From Thermobaculum terrenum ATCC BAA-798 (GTDB lineage Bacteria > Chloroflexota > Chloroflexia > Thermobaculales > Thermobaculaceae): DNA of 64,000 bases. Below, one piece after another: positions 46,848-56,380 of this stretch. Position 1 is the first letter of the stretch, and every line of letters starts with the position of its first letter. The position numbers were made by a program, and so were the translations under genes. Under the pieces are notes generated by a model. That model was given only the letters and a program-made list of their open reading frames with translations, searched no databases and was not told the DNA's origin. The stretch covers positions 1 through 64,000 of the forward strand of contig NC_013526.1 in assembly GCF_000025005.1 (NCBI RefSeq), given 5' to 3'.

Positions 46848-49055
46848 ATGACCAAGCTGGATCGCAGAAGGTTCCTCAGGCTATCGGCGCTCTCGGCGGG
46901 CTCGCTGCTGCTTGCGGCCTGCGGGGGCAGCCCGGCATCCACGCCGACGAGCTCCCCCTCAAGCTCCCCCTCAAGCTCGCCCTCGGCCTCGCCCGCGGGG
47001 TCTCCGACCGCGGCAGCCACAGTCTCCGCCAACGTGACGCCCCAGGCCGTTTCCACCCCCGTGCAGAACATAGGGCAGGCCACGCCCGAATCCTACACCG
47101 GCAAGTACAACGAGGCGCCGATGCTGGCCGAGCTGGTGAAGGCAGGCAAGCTGCCGCCCGTGGAGCAGAGGCTGCCCAAGCACCCCTACGTCGTGCCCCA
47201 CAAGTGGGTGCAGCAGGGCAAGTACGGTGGCAAGCTGATGATGGCCTGCACCGACCAGGGCGACTGGGCCACGGGCCACCTGATCCAGGAGTCCATGTAC
47301 GGACACTCGCCGCTGCGCTGGCTGCGCGATGGCCTGCAGATAGGCCCCGGGCTGGTGGAGGCCTGGGAGGCCAACGAGGACCAGACGGTGTGGACCTTCC
47401 ACCTGCGCGAGGGGCTGCGCTGGTCGGACGGCGAGCCCTACACCACCGCCGACATCCTCTTCTGGTGGGAGGATGAGGTGCTCAACCCGGAGCACCCCGA
47501 AGCGGTGCCGTTCGAGCTGGTATCGGCCACCGGCAACCCCGCCAAGCTGAAGGCCATAGACGACGTCACCCTGCAGATCACCTTCGATGCCCCGGCCCCG
47601 CTGCTGCCCGGGCTGATGGCCTGCTGGGTGAAGCGGGGCATCGGCCCCCGATGGATGGATCCCAAGCACTACCTCAAGCAGTTCCACCCCAAGTACAACC
47701 CCAAGGTGGGCAAGAACTGGGTGGACACCTTCAACGCCAAGGCGGACTTCGCCACCAACCCTGAGTGCCCCACCATGACCGGCTGGCGCCTCAAGGAGTA
47801 CAAGCGCGGTCAGTACACCATCTGGGAGCGCAACCCCTACTACTGGTGCATCGACCGCTGGGGCAACCAGCTGCCGTACATCGACACCATCCAGCACAAC
47901 AACGTGCAGGACGCCGAGGTGCTGAAGCTGAAGTTTACCCAGGGGGCCGTGGACTACGTGCACGGTGGCTTCGTCCCGATCAACGTCGACGACATAGCCA
48001 CCTTCAAGCAGGCGCAGCCGCGCAGCAAGCTGCAGATCGAGCTGTGGGACTCCGGATCGGGGACGGCCTCCGTGTTCTTCTTCAACTACGACTACATCGA
48101 CCCCGAGGTGCGGCAGCTGATACGCAACCCCAAGTTCCGCCAGGCGCTCTCCTACGCCTACAACCGCAGCAACGTGCAGAAGCTGGTGTACCTGCAGACC
48201 GGCGAGATCACGACCGGCACCACCAGCCCCAAGTCCATAGAGTTCGTGTTCAACGATCAGGGGAAGAAGGTGTACGAGCAGTGGCGGGACTCCTACGCCA
48301 CCTACGACCCCGAGAAAGCTAAGCAGATGCTCGATGAGCTGGGGGTGAAGGACGTCAACGGCGATGGCTGGCGCGAGCTGCCTAACGGCGGCAAGCTCCT
48401 CATCACCTTGGACTATCCTGCATCCGAGCCACAGAGCAGCGAGCACGTCCGCAAGAACGAGCTGCTGGCCAAGGACTGGCAGGCCATCGGCCTCAACGCC
48501 CGATCCAACCCGCAGCCGCCGACCGGCTACGATGATCGGTGGAACGCTGGCAAGATCCTCTCCAAGACGGCCTGGGAGGTGAGCGATGGGCCCAACTCCC
48601 TCGTCAACCCCACCTGGCTCATCCCGCTGGAGACCTCCCGCTGGGCGCCGCTCCACGGGCAGGGCTACATCCTGAAGTCGACCGATCCACAGAAGATACA
48701 GCAGCAGAAGAACCGCGACCCGTGGAAGAGGCAGCCACCTCACGTGCTGCCCGAGCCGGGCGATCCCATCGACCGGCTGTACAAGGCTTACGACAAGGCG
48801 CGCAGGGAGACCGACCCCATCAAGCAGCACAAGCTGGTGTGGGACATCGTCAAGATCCACGTCGAGGATGGCCCGTTCTTCATGGGCTGCGTGGCCAACT
48901 ACCCGAGGATCGTGCTCTACAAGGAGGGGCTGATGAACGTCCCCAAGAGGGAGGACCTGGCGCTACACGGCTTCGTGAACACCTGGATCCACCCCACCCC
49001 CGCCGTGTACGATCCCGAGGCCTACTACTGGGACAACCCCCAGGAACACATGTAA
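46848..49055 (+). CDS. Family 5 extracellular solute-binding lipoprotein (ABC transporter)
   Basis: Encodes 735 aa; AGGAGG upstream. The signal LDRRRFLRLSALSAGSLLLA has both a twin-Arg motif and a lipobox LLAAC (Cys25), so it is exported and lipid-anchored. A Ser/Pro/Thr-rich linker (residues 29-60) follows. The mature part has the SBP_bac_5 signatures WEANEDQTVWTFHLREGLRW and SDGEPYTTADILFWWEDEVL. Family members bind oligopeptides or oligosaccharides, and very long plant-saccharide-binding variants occur in thermophiles. No permease or ATPase gene lies nearby, so it must use components encoded elsewhere. Length is above the family average. Confidence 0.92.
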   Translation: MTKLDRRRFLRLSALSAGSLLLAACGGSPASTPTSSPSSSPSSSPSASPAGSPTAAATVSANVTPQAVSTPVQNIGQATPESYTGKYNEAPMLAELVKAGKLPPVEQRLPKHPYVVPHKWVQQGKYGGKLMMACTDQGDWATGHLIQESMYGHSPLRWLRDGLQIGPGLVEAWEANEDQTVWTFHLREGLRWSDGEPYTTADILFWWEDEVLNPEHPEAVPFELVSATGNPAKLKAIDDVTLQITFDAPAPLLPGLMACWVKRGIGPRWMDPKHYLKQFHPKYNPKVGKNWVDTFNAKADFATNPECPTMTGWRLKEYKRGQYTIWERNPYYWCIDRWGNQLPYIDTIQHNNVQDAEVLKLKFTQGAVDYVHGGFVPINVDDIATFKQAQPRSKLQIELWDSGSGTASVFFFNYDYIDPEVRQLIRNPKFRQALSYAYNRSNVQKLVYLQTGEITTGTTSPKSIEFVFNDQGKKVYEQWRDSYATYDPEKAKQMLDELGVKDVNGDGWRELPNGGKLLITLDYPASEPQSSEHVRKNELLAKDWQAIGLNARSNPQPPTGYDDRWNAGKILSKTAWEVSDGPNSLVNPTWLIPLETSRWAPLHGQGYILKSTDPQKIQQQKNRDPWKRQPPHVLPEPGDPIDRLYKAYDKARRETDPIKQHKLVWDIVKIHVEDGPFFMGCVANYPRIVLYKEGLMNVPKREDLALHGFVNTWIHPTPAVYDPEAYYWDNPQEHM

Positions 49056-49100
49056 CCTCCTGTGCCCGGTCCCAGCCCCGTAGATGCTCTAGGCTGGGAC

Positions 49101-49982
49101 CTACTCTTCCCGCCAGAACTGCTCGGCCAGCCCATCGATCTCCTCGCCGGTCAGCTCCCCGTCGGCAAAGAGCACCCTGTAGCGCAGCACCAGCCTGCCG
49201 GCGGGCGGGAGGCTGAGGGGCTCGTCGAACATGAACGCCGCCGAGGCGCACGCGTAGGGCTCCTGCCGCACGAACCACTGGGTGGGGAACCTGGGGTTGT
49301 CGGGGTAGTCGATGAAGGCTATCGTGGCGAGCTCTCCCCTCTCATCCCGGCCGGTGTAGGCCAGCCAGGGGGACCGACGCCCCATCATCTCTGGTCCCCC
49401 CGCCCCTGCCGCAGCTATCCGGCCACCGACGAAGGACGCGGGCCCTCGCCAGAACAGCCCCCCGTAGCCCGCCATGGGCCGGCCATCCGTGGTGGGCGAC
49501 CGGAAGACGAGCTCCCGTCCCGTCACGTTGCGCAGGTCGAACCGCAGGGTCAGCCCCCACAGCCTCTCTCCCGATATGTGGGGTACCAGCGTGCGGGATT
49601 CTTCCAGCAGCTGGCTGCCGTCGTGCCCGATCCAGCTGAGGGACTCCACAAGCCGTCGGGGATCCTCGGCGCTCCAGCCCAAGTGCTGCTCCACCCCCTG
49701 GTTCGGCAGGGGCACGTAGCCCTGGTCGCGCACGAAGGAGGGCCCTCCCCAGAAGTTGTGCCCCGAGAGGTTGGTGACGGTCATCGAGATCCCGACGTGC
49801 CAGGGGTGGTCGGGCGGCCGGTAGTCGGTGAGCAGCGCGCCCCCGAGCGTGGTCACGGGATGGAAGTACGGCCTGGGCGACTCGTACCTGGGGGTGTCCG
49901 GTCGGTAGACGTACCTGCACAGGGCCCTGCCCTCGTGCTCCAGCTCCAGGTACCCCTCCGCCTCGTGTAGGTGTATCTGCAT
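49101..49982 (-). CDS. DUF6807 (PmoA-like) protein
   Basis: Encodes 293 aa from the ATG at 49982 with AAGGAGG 8 bases upstream. Beta-rich throughout. It contains YVYRPDTPRYESPRPYFHPV, then DHPWHVGISMTVTNLSGHNF and GGLFWRGPAS, the His- and Gly-rich core seen in the DUF6807/PmoA family. Despite the PmoA label, these are not methane monooxygenases; they occur in carbohydrate loci beside Gfo/Idh dehydrogenases. Last of a three-gene minus-strand operon with the enolase-superfamily gene and a dehydrogenase. Confidence 0.86.
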   Translation of the reverse strand: MQIHLHEAEGYLELEHEGRALCRYVYRPDTPRYESPRPYFHPVTTLGGALLTDYRPPDHPWHVGISMTVTNLSGHNFWGGPSFVRDQGYVPLPNQGVEQHLGWSAEDPRRLVESLSWIGHDGSQLLEESRTLVPHISGERLWGLTLRFDLRNVTGRELVFRSPTTDGRPMAGYGGLFWRGPASFVGGRIAAAGAGGPEMMGRRSPWLAYTGRDERGELATIAFIDYPDNPRFPTQWFVRQEPYACASAAFMFDEPLSLPPAGRLVLRYRVLFADGELTGEEIDGLAEQFWREE

Positions 49983-49984
49983 CG

Positions 49985-51133
49985 CTATACCTCCTTGACC
50001 TCGAGCGAGCGTAGCGTGTCGATGTCGGGCTCTATACCCACCCCGGGCAGCTCGGGCAGCCACACCCTGCCGTCGTGCTCCACCTGCGCTTTGGTGGGAA
50101 AGAGCGCGCTGTCGTCGATGAATTGGCTGCCGTTGAGCGCGGCGGGACCCTGGCAGCCGAAGGCGGCGCCCAGCTGGCAGGCGGCCATCTTGGTGAGCAT
50201 GGAGTCGGTCAGCCCGCTGATGAGCAGCGGCAGGCCGAAGGCCTGTGCTATGTGCACCTGGGCGATGCTCGGCCACAGGCCACCGCTGCGGGTCACCTTC
50301 ACCACCAGGTAGTCCACCAGCCCCTCGGAGGCGTACAGCAGGAAGTCCGAGGGGCTCACCGAGGCCTCGTCCACCGCCAGCGGGAGGGGGCACCTCCCCC
50401 GGAACACCCGCATGAGGTGTGGCTTGTCGGCGGCAAAGGGCTGCTCCAGCACGTCCACGCCCGCCTCCGCCAGGCCCTCGGCGACCCGCGCGGCCCGCTC
50501 CACGGCCAGGCCCTGGTTGGCGTCGGCCCAGACAAAAGCCTCGGGGCCCGCCGCCTCCCTGATGGCCCTGGCGACCTGCACGTCGGTCTCTGGGTGCACA
50601 CCCACCTTGAAGTTGAAGTGTTCGAAGCCCTTCGCCCTGGCGGCGCTCACTTCCCGGGAAGCCGCCTCGGGTGACGCAGCCGTCACGGTGTAGCTGAGGG
50701 CCACCGAGGCCGGTCGGGGGCTGCCCCCCAGCAGCGCGCGCAGCGGCACCCCCAGAGCGCGCGCCAGCAGGTCGTGCACCGCCATGTCGAGGGCCGACCG
50801 TGCGATCGGCTGCCCCGTGCTCGGGCCTCGGCCTATTGCCGCGTGCATCCGCGCGTGCAGCCCCGCCAGGTCGCTGGCTGGCGTGCCCACGACCGCCGGG
50901 ATGAGGTGTCGCCTGAGCGTGGTCACCACCGTCTCCAGCGTCTCGTAGGACCACCCCGGCATGGGGCGGCACTCACCCCAGCCGTACCTGCCCTCCTCGT
51001 CCAGCACGCGCACGAACACCAGGCGTGCCCCCGCGCCCGCTTTCCCGGCCGAGCCAGAGGCGAAGACGAAGGTGCGGGTGATCGGCAGCTCCACGGGGTA
51101 CACCTCCACGCGGCTGATCGTGGGCACCCTCAT
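49985..51133 (-). CDS. Mandelate racemase/muconate lactonizing enzyme-family (enolase superfamily) protein
   Basis: Encodes 382 aa. N-terminal capping domain starts RVPTISRVEVYPVELPITRT. The barrel supplies GFEHFNFKVGVHPETD (Lys base on strand 2), then metal ligands AFVWADANQG (Asp), VLEQPFAADKPHLM (Glu), LAVDEASVSPSD (Asp/Glu) and the second Lys YLVVKVTRSGGLWPS. Two opposing lysines suit a racemase, epimerase or cycloisomerase; in this context a sugar-acid or dipeptide substrate is possible. Ends 3 bp before the next gene's start and overlaps the dehydrogenase start/stop by 4 bp. Confidence 0.9.
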   Translation of the reverse strand: MRVPTISRVEVYPVELPITRTFVFASGSAGKAGAGARLVFVRVLDEEGRYGWGECRPMPGWSYETLETVVTTLRRHLIPAVVGTPASDLAGLHARMHAAIGRGPSTGQPIARSALDMAVHDLLARALGVPLRALLGGSPRPASVALSYTVTAASPEAASREVSAARAKGFEHFNFKVGVHPETDVQVARAIREAAGPEAFVWADANQGLAVERAARVAEGLAEAGVDVLEQPFAADKPHLMRVFRGRCPLPLAVDEASVSPSDFLLYASEGLVDYLVVKVTRSGGLWPSIAQVHIAQAFGLPLLISGLTDSMLTKMAACQLGAAFGCQGPAALNGSQFIDDSALFPTKAQVEHDGRVWLPELPGVGIEPDIDTLRSLEVKEV

Positions 51134-52197
51134 CCGACCTTCCCAGCCAGGTGGTGGTAGAAGGGGTCGCCCTCGACTATGGCCCCTCGGGCCACAGGCT
51201 GCCGGGTCGCCGCGGACTTGTACAGCGCGCTCATGAACTCTATGATCCTCCTGGCCTCCCGCCCGCTGACGAGTGGTCGCTCCCCTCGCTCCATGCTGTC
51301 CAGCAGGGCAGCTATCTGGGCCTCATGGGAGGACGGTACATCCTGCTCGGCTGGGTAGTCCAGGGGATTGGGCGCGTCGCGCTCGGGAGCTGGGGTGAAG
51401 CTCCAATTGTCGCGGGAGTACCCGTAGAGGGCGCGCACCTCGAGCGTCGCCCCCTGCAGGTCCAGCCGTAGGTAGCTCTCCTGTCTTGGGGAGAGCACGC
51501 TGTTGGCGATGCTCCCCAGCGCGCCGCCTTCGAAGCGCACGATCGCCATCGAGACGTCGTCCACCTCTATCTGGCGGTCCAGCGTGTCCGCCACGGCGGT
51601 CACCTCCTGCCACTCCCCCATCAGCCACAGCAGCAGGTCCATCAGGTGGATGCCGTGGCCGACGGTGACGCCTCCCAGCTCCGTGGCCCACTTGCCGCGC
51701 CAGGGCACGGAGTAGTACCCCTGGTCGCGGTACCAGGTGGTGTTGCACACCGCCACCAGCGGCCTGCCCAGCTCGCAGGAGTTTATCGCCCGGCGCACCT
51801 GCTGGGCGGCGGTGCCGAACCGCCACTGGAACACCGTGCTGCAGTACTTACCGGAGCTCTCCTCGGCCGCCGATATGCGGTCGAAGTCCGCCAGCGACCC
51901 GCACAGCGGCTTCTCGCAGAGCACCCAGGCGCCGGCTTCCAGGCTGCGGACGACGAGCTCCGTGTGCGTCCAGGGAGGGGTGCAGATGTGCACTAGGTCT
52001 GGCGATTCAGCCTGCAGCATCTGCTCGATGCTGGGGTAGCGCCTCCTTATACCGAACTCGTTGCCAAAAGCTTCCAAGCGGGAGGGGTCGGTGTCCACTA
52101 GGGCAACCACCTCCACCCTGTCCCGCAGGCGGCCGAGCGCTCGCATGTGGGAGTGGGCTATGCCGCCGGTACCAACGATAGCTGCGCGCACTGTCAA
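51130..52197 (-). CDS. Gfo/Idh/MocA-family NAD(P)-dependent oxidoreductase
   Basis: Encodes about 355 aa. Start is uncertain: GAGGTG lies 6 bases before a TTG at 52197, with GTG codons at 52206 and 52191 as alternatives. Begins RAAIVGTGGIAHSHMRALGR; EKP motif WVLCEKPLCGSLADFDRI; catalytic region GGVTVGHGIHLMDLLLWLMG with the usual His. First gene of the operon with the enolase-superfamily and DUF6807 genes. AT-rich TATATATGATATATGG upstream (52235-52250) probably holds its promoter. Substrate unknown. Confidence 0.92.
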   Translation of the reverse strand: MTVRAAIVGTGGIAHSHMRALGRLRDRVEVVALVDTDPSRLEAFGNEFGIRRRYPSIEQMLQAESPDLVHICTPPWTHTELVVRSLEAGAWVLCEKPLCGSLADFDRISAAEESSGKYCSTVFQWRFGTAAQQVRRAINSCELGRPLVAVCNTTWYRDQGYYSVPWRGKWATELGGVTVGHGIHLMDLLLWLMGEWQEVTAVADTLDRQIEVDDVSMAIVRFEGGALGSIANSVLSPRQESYLRLDLQGATLEVRALYGYSRDNWSFTPAPERDAPNPLDYPAEQDVPSSHEAQIAALLDSMERGERPLVSGREARRIIEFMSALYKSAATRQPVARGAIVEGDPFYHHLAGKVG

Positions 52198-52435
52198 CGT
52201 GATCACCTCTCAGCAGAAATAGGCCACGTCAATTATATATGATATATGGAGTTGCGGGTAGCCCCTTCGCTCCCGATCTGGTGCCCACAGCAGCGACACC
52301 CTGTGGGCGGGGCCAGCGTCGAGCCTTGTGAGCACGCCTGCAGGATTTGTCGAGCATGCCTTGGCACCGTGGCTAGGCGCGCAGCACCGTCGGGCGATGG
52401 CTGGTCCCGTGGGGGTTGCGCTCATCCCTGCGGGG

Positions 52436-52969
52436 CTAGCCCTCGCAGCTGCCCCGGGGCGGGAACGGGGACTTCAGGGCCTCGCCCTCCCTCAGGAGGT
52501 CACGGAGCGGCTGGTCGTTTGGCCAGGCGAACTCCACGCCTGCGTGCTGGCCACTGCGCGCGTCGAGCACGAAGCCCACGTACCTGTACCTGAGCTGGCG
52601 CTGTAGCTCCCCGCTGAGCATGATCCCCAGCATGTTGCTGGCTCCGAAGTTGCCCTTGACCACCACCAACGCCCAGCGTCCATCCTGGCTCCTCAGGTCA
52701 CGGTCATGGCAGAGTCCCAGCCTGGCGATGTACTCCTCCGTTAGCTCCCGCACGAGCACCACCTGCATCCTGCCCCCCACGCGGTATTCCCTCGCGTAGC
52801 TCAGGGCCCGGCTCGCCAGCTGCTCCCTTAGCCTGCCGGTGATCTCCTTGGTCCCGTAGTCCACCGTAGGGTTGGCCGCCACCCTCATGTTGAGGGCGAC
52901 CGTCGCGATCACCGCAAACAGCAGGACGAGCACCAACCTTCCCAGGAGGCGCCTCCTTAGACCTATCAT
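52436..52969 (-). CDS. Membrane-anchored or secreted hypothetical protein
   Basis: Encodes 177 aa from the ATG at 52969 (GGAGGGG upstream; a longer frame begins 21 bases earlier). Residues 3-33 (LRRRLLGRLVLVLLFAVIAT) are a signal anchor. The rest is a soluble alpha/beta domain with YREYRVGGRMQVVLVRELT-type and WALVVVKGNFGASNML strands (actual text: RVGGRMQVVLVRELTEEYI), overall similar to TPM-like extracytoplasmic domains but not confidently so. Divergent from the YihY gene. Function unknown. Confidence 0.65.
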   Translation of the reverse strand: MIGLRRRLLGRLVLVLLFAVIATVALNMRVAANPTVDYGTKEITGRLREQLASRALSYAREYRVGGRMQVVLVRELTEEYIARLGLCHDRDLRSQDGRWALVVVKGNFGASNMLGIMLSGELQRQLRYRYVGFVLDARSGQHAGVEFAWPNDQPLRDLLREGEALKSPFPPRGSCEG

Positions 52970-53144
52970 CTTGCACCCCTCCGAGAGCATCTGTCAACAT
53001 AATGTTACACCCCATGCGCTCGATGTCAACACCTGTCGACAGGGAGCCCTGGGCCTGGGTGAGGCGGGGAGCGATCCTTGGCACGAGCTGTGCGCCAAGA
53101 GCTGGTAGCCCGCAAGAGGTGGGCAAGCGCCAGGAGGGAGAACG

Positions 53145-54236
53145 ATGAAGCTGCCGGGGATGGGGCTGATCAGGAGGGCGGAGAGGACGGGCAACGAGGT
53201 CGAGGTGCCGATGACGGAGCGCCTGGGTCTGGTGGACTTCGTCAAGCAGGTGCTGAAGGAGGCGCAGGAGGACCATCTGTCGGTGTTCGCCGGCCACCTG
53301 ACGTACAGCGGGCTGTTCGCGGTCTTCCCGTTCATGGTCTTCCTGCTGTCGCTGCTGGGCATCTTCAGGGCGGAGGAGCTGGTGAACGAGCTGCTCAGCC
53401 GCGCCTCGACGGCGATGCCCCGGGAGGCCGTGGACCTGATCGGCGGGCCCATCAGGCAGATAGCGCAGAGCAAGGCCACGGGAGCGTTCGGGCTCAGCGC
53501 GCTGGTGTCCATCCTGCTGGCCCTGTGGGGAGTCTCGGGAGCGTTCCGCTCGGTGATGGAGGCGATGAACGTGATGTACGAGGTCAAGGAGGGCAGGCCG
53601 TTCTGGAAGAGGTACCTGATCTCGATCCTGCTCTCGCTCGGGGCGGCGGTGCTGATCATCGCCGCGCTCGTGCTGGTGGTGTTCGGCGCCGACATAGCCA
53701 CCGCCATAGCCAGGGCCTCCGCCGGCCTGGGACCGGTGTTCAGGTGGACCTGGATAATCCTGCAGTGGCCCGTGCTGGTGGGCTTCGTCCTGCTGGCCTT
53801 CGCGCTGATCTACTACTTCGCGCCCGACGTCGAGCAGCAGTTCCGCTTCATCACGCCGGGCTCGCTGGTCGCGGTCGCGCTCTGGCTGGTGTTCTCGCTG
53901 CTCTTCTCGCTCTACGTCAACAACTTCGGCTCCTACAATAAGACGTACGGCGCGTTGGCGGGGGTGATCATCCTCATGCTCTACATGTACTACTCGGCGT
54001 ACATCCTGCTGCTGGGGACGGAGATCAACCAGGTCATCGAGGAGCATGCCCCCGGAGGCAAGCAGGAGGGCGAGAAGGCGCCGGGGGAGGCCGGGCACCC
54101 TGCTGCGGGGCCGCGCCCCGGCGAGCGGGAGGGGATGGTCGCGATGGGCGCCCGTCGTGGCCCCATCCTCTCCGGTGTGGCCGCCTACCTGGCGCTGCTG
54201 GTGATCGGCCTGGTGGTCACCAGGCTGCGACGCTAG
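53145..54236 (+). CDS. YihY/BrkB-family inner membrane protein
   Basis: Encodes 363 aa; CAGGAGGG upstream of the ATG. Six membrane helices. Family signatures: VFAGHLTYSGLFAVFPFMVF after a cytoplasmic helix, FGLSALVSILLALWGVSGAF, then AMNVMYEVKEGRPFWKRYLI, and the last part SYNKTYGALAGVIILMLYMY with YILLLGTEINQVIEE. The family was once called RNase BN, but is now regarded as a membrane transporter- or flippase-like group of unknown substrate. C-terminal 60 residues are a Gly-, Glu- and Arg-rich tail with one extra hydrophobic helix (VAAYLALLVIGLVVT). Stands alone. Confidence 0.93.
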   Translation: MKLPGMGLIRRAERTGNEVEVPMTERLGLVDFVKQVLKEAQEDHLSVFAGHLTYSGLFAVFPFMVFLLSLLGIFRAEELVNELLSRASTAMPREAVDLIGGPIRQIAQSKATGAFGLSALVSILLALWGVSGAFRSVMEAMNVMYEVKEGRPFWKRYLISILLSLGAAVLIIAALVLVVFGADIATAIARASAGLGPVFRWTWIILQWPVLVGFVLLAFALIYYFAPDVEQQFRFITPGSLVAVALWLVFSLLFSLYVNNFGSYNKTYGALAGVIILMLYMYYSAYILLLGTEINQVIEEHAPGGKQEGEKAPGEAGHPAAGPRPGEREGMVAMGARRGPILSGVAAYLALLVIGLVVTRLRR

Positions 54237-54281
54237 CGGGGATGCGCCCGCGGCCCACCTGCAGGCCATCACCTGGCTGTG

Positions 54282-54373
54282 TTTCTGCCTTTATCTTTAA
54301 TAGAAGCTGTCTAAAGTAATCACTAAGCCCGTAAATGAACTAGGTATTTCTGCCTTTATCTTTTAATAGAAGC
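54282..54373 (+). repeat. Direct repeat pair upstream of the MFS gene
   Basis: TTTCTGCCTTTATCTTTAAT followed by AGAAGC (54282-54307) recurs at 54347-54373 with one extra T. The 65-bp spacing is about six helical turns, suggesting paired binding sites or a small duplication. The stretch is AT-rich, unlike its surroundings, and lies 55 bp upstream of the MFS gene. Confidence 0.7.
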
Positions 54374-54427
54374 CCCACGCCTGTGGTGTGGCCGGCGCCG
54401 TGCCTCTGGGGCGCGCCTCTTGCTATC

Positions 54428-55624
54428 ATGGAGGTCGTGATAGGTGATCTGACCAAGAGAGAGGGGATAAGCAGGGGGCTCTTGCTGCTGCTGGCGGTGG
54501 CCTGCGGCGTCACGGTGGGCAACCTGTACTACAGCCAGCCATTGCTGCCGCAGATGGCCGGCGACCTCGGCGTATCGGACGCCCGCATGGGATCTGTGGT
54601 ATCGCTCTCACAGCTGGGGTACGCTCTTGGCCTGCTGCTGCTCGTGCCCTTGGGGGACAGGATGGACCGTCGCCGGCTGATATTCCTCACGGCCGCGGCT
54701 TCCGTGCCGGTGCTGTTGCTGTTTGCTATCGCGCCCTCGGCTTCGCTGCTGCTGCCGCTCTCGCTGCTGCTGGGCTTCGTGACGGTCACGCCGCAGATCA
54801 TCGTGCCCTACGCCGCGGGGCTAGCGGATGCCGAGGGCAGGGGCCGGGTCATCGGCACGGTGATGAGCGGCCTGTTCGTGGGGATAGTCGTGGCGCGCGT
54901 GGTGAGCGGCTTCTTGGGACAGCTGTTGGGGTGGCGCCTGGTGTACGTGCTCGCGGCGGTCGCCACGACGCTCTTGCTGCCCCTGTTGAGGGGCCTGCCG
55001 CGCAGCGTCTCCGGAGTGGGTTATTCCTATGGACGTCTACTGCGCTCCCTGTGGCATCTGCTGAGGGAGGAGTCTGTCCTGCGCCAGTCATGCTTTCTCG
55101 GGGCTACGACCTTTGCCTGCTACAGCATCCTGTGGGCGACGCTCGCCTTCTACTTGGAGGGGCCCTCCCACGGCTACGGCAGCGCCGTCACGGGCCTCTT
55201 CGGACTGACGGGGCTGGCGGGGGCGCTCACCTCGATGGTCGTGGGCAGGCTGGCCGATGCGCGAGGCCCCCTGCGGACTATCGCCGCCGGGCTGCTCCTG
55301 CTGCTCCTGGCCTACCTCTGCCTGCTGGGAGGTGCGCTGCTCCCGCTGCTGGCCCTGGGGGCCTGCCTGCTGGACGCCGGCACGCAGTCGGTGCACATCT
55401 CCAACCAGACGCGGGTGCTAGGGCTCTCTGCCGAGGCTCGCAACAGGCTGAACACGGCCTACATGGTGACGTACTTTGCCGGGGGCGCGCTGGGCTCCTA
55501 CCTGGGTGTGGCCGCGTGGAATGCCGCCGGCTGGTACGGCGTGTGCCTGGCCGGCCTGGGTGTAGTGCTCCTGGGAGGGCTAGGCTACGCGACGTTCGTC
55601 CTCCGCGGGAGCCCATATAGGTAG
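54428..55624 (+). CDS. Major facilitator superfamily (MFS) transporter
   Basis: Encodes 398 aa from an ATG at 54428; the frame extends 15 codons upstream and no ribosome site decides the start. Twelve hydrophobic segments. The N-terminal half has the family loop GDRMDRRRLIFLTAA between helices 2 and 3 (the DR[R/K]G-type motif A), preceded by SLSQLGYALGLLLLVPLG. The repeat of it in the second half is GRLADARGPLRTIAAG. NLYYSQPLLPQMAGDLG after helix 1 is typical of drug-efflux-type MFS proteins. Likely a proton-driven exporter; substrate unknown. The direct repeats at 54282 may regulate it. Confidence 0.88.
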   Translation: MEVVIGDLTKREGISRGLLLLLAVACGVTVGNLYYSQPLLPQMAGDLGVSDARMGSVVSLSQLGYALGLLLLVPLGDRMDRRRLIFLTAAASVPVLLLFAIAPSASLLLPLSLLLGFVTVTPQIIVPYAAGLADAEGRGRVIGTVMSGLFVGIVVARVVSGFLGQLLGWRLVYVLAAVATTLLLPLLRGLPRSVSGVGYSYGRLLRSLWHLLREESVLRQSCFLGATTFACYSILWATLAFYLEGPSHGYGSAVTGLFGLTGLAGALTSMVVGRLADARGPLRTIAAGLLLLLLAYLCLLGGALLPLLALGACLLDAGTQSVHISNQTRVLGLSAEARNRLNTAYMVTYFAGGALGSYLGVAAWNAAGWYGVCLAGLGVVLLGGLGYATFVLRGSPYR

Positions 55625-55816
55625 ATGCCCTCTAGATATTTGTAATTATTACGGAATCCGCTAGCTTATAAAGCCATATCGGATCGCAGAGCATAACTAT
55701 TAGGAAATTATTGTACCTAAATTTTTTATCTAACTATCTACTGACTAAATAATCATCTAGTTATACAATCGTATCACAATATAATATACAGATATAACTT
55801 TTGCAGGGGTGACGAT
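55625..55816. other. AT-rich intergenic patch
   Basis: About 190 bp with very high A+T and poly-A/T runs (for example AAATTTTTTATC at 55719 and TATAATATACAG at 55780). Probably contains the promoter of the metalloprotease gene. No gene or repeat seen; the composition differs sharply from both sides. Confidence 0.6.
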
Positions 55817-56358
55817 ATGATCAAAAAATCCTAAGCACCCAGTTATTGCCTGGTTATAAACCATCCCTCGTGTCTGTCACCCTTCTAGTTTGCCTACTTA
55901 CTCTACTTCCCAGCTTAGTTGTGCAAGCTGCCACAGTACATCAACAACCTTGGTGGGATGATGCTGTGGCAGGTGGCAAGATGATATACCTCAACTACAC
56001 CCGGTACGGGGGTGCTGTAAGCCATGCGGACAGCACTTGGTCCTCATTAGGGAAAGTAAATATATATCCAAAACCCTCGAATTCTAGCAATTGGAATCTA
56101 ACAATCAATGAATACAATCAAAATGATGGGCTATGTGGTAAGTATGCACTTGGCGAGATAAAGCTCAATGTGTATTACTTTGCCAACTACAATGATTGGA
56201 ACAGAAAATCCTGTGTGTCTCATGAGTTCGGTCATGCTCTAGGTATTGGCGATCATGATGAAGAGTATAACTGTATAGCTCTGTTGTATAAAGTTGTGGG
56301 GTGTTTTATTTCCCCTCAAAGCCACGATAAGAAAGACTATTATGATAGATGGCAGTAG
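55817..56358 (+). pseudogene. Secreted matrixin-like metalloprotease, frameshifted near its start
   Basis: An ATG at 55817 with a GGGGTGA upstream would begin MIKK, but a run of six A (55823-55828) puts a stop after five codons. Adding one A gives MIKKILSTQLLPGYKPSLVS followed by VTLLVCLLTLLPSLVVQAA, a normal signal peptide that continues into the open frame (TTG at 55846) to 56358. The protein contains SHEFGHALGIGDHDEEYNC: the zinc-site HExxHxxxxxH is present, so it resembles M10-type endopeptidases. Short for the family (about 180 aa). The gene and the 190 bp before it are strongly AT-rich, unlike the rest of the window, which suggests transfer. Confidence 0.75.
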
Positions 56359-56380
56359 CAATTTGCTAAGGAGGAGAGCT

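Noticed and set aside
53078-53941. + strand frame overlapping the YihY gene in another register
   Set aside because: Gly/Arg/Ala-rich without motifs and entirely inside the well-supported YihY frame.
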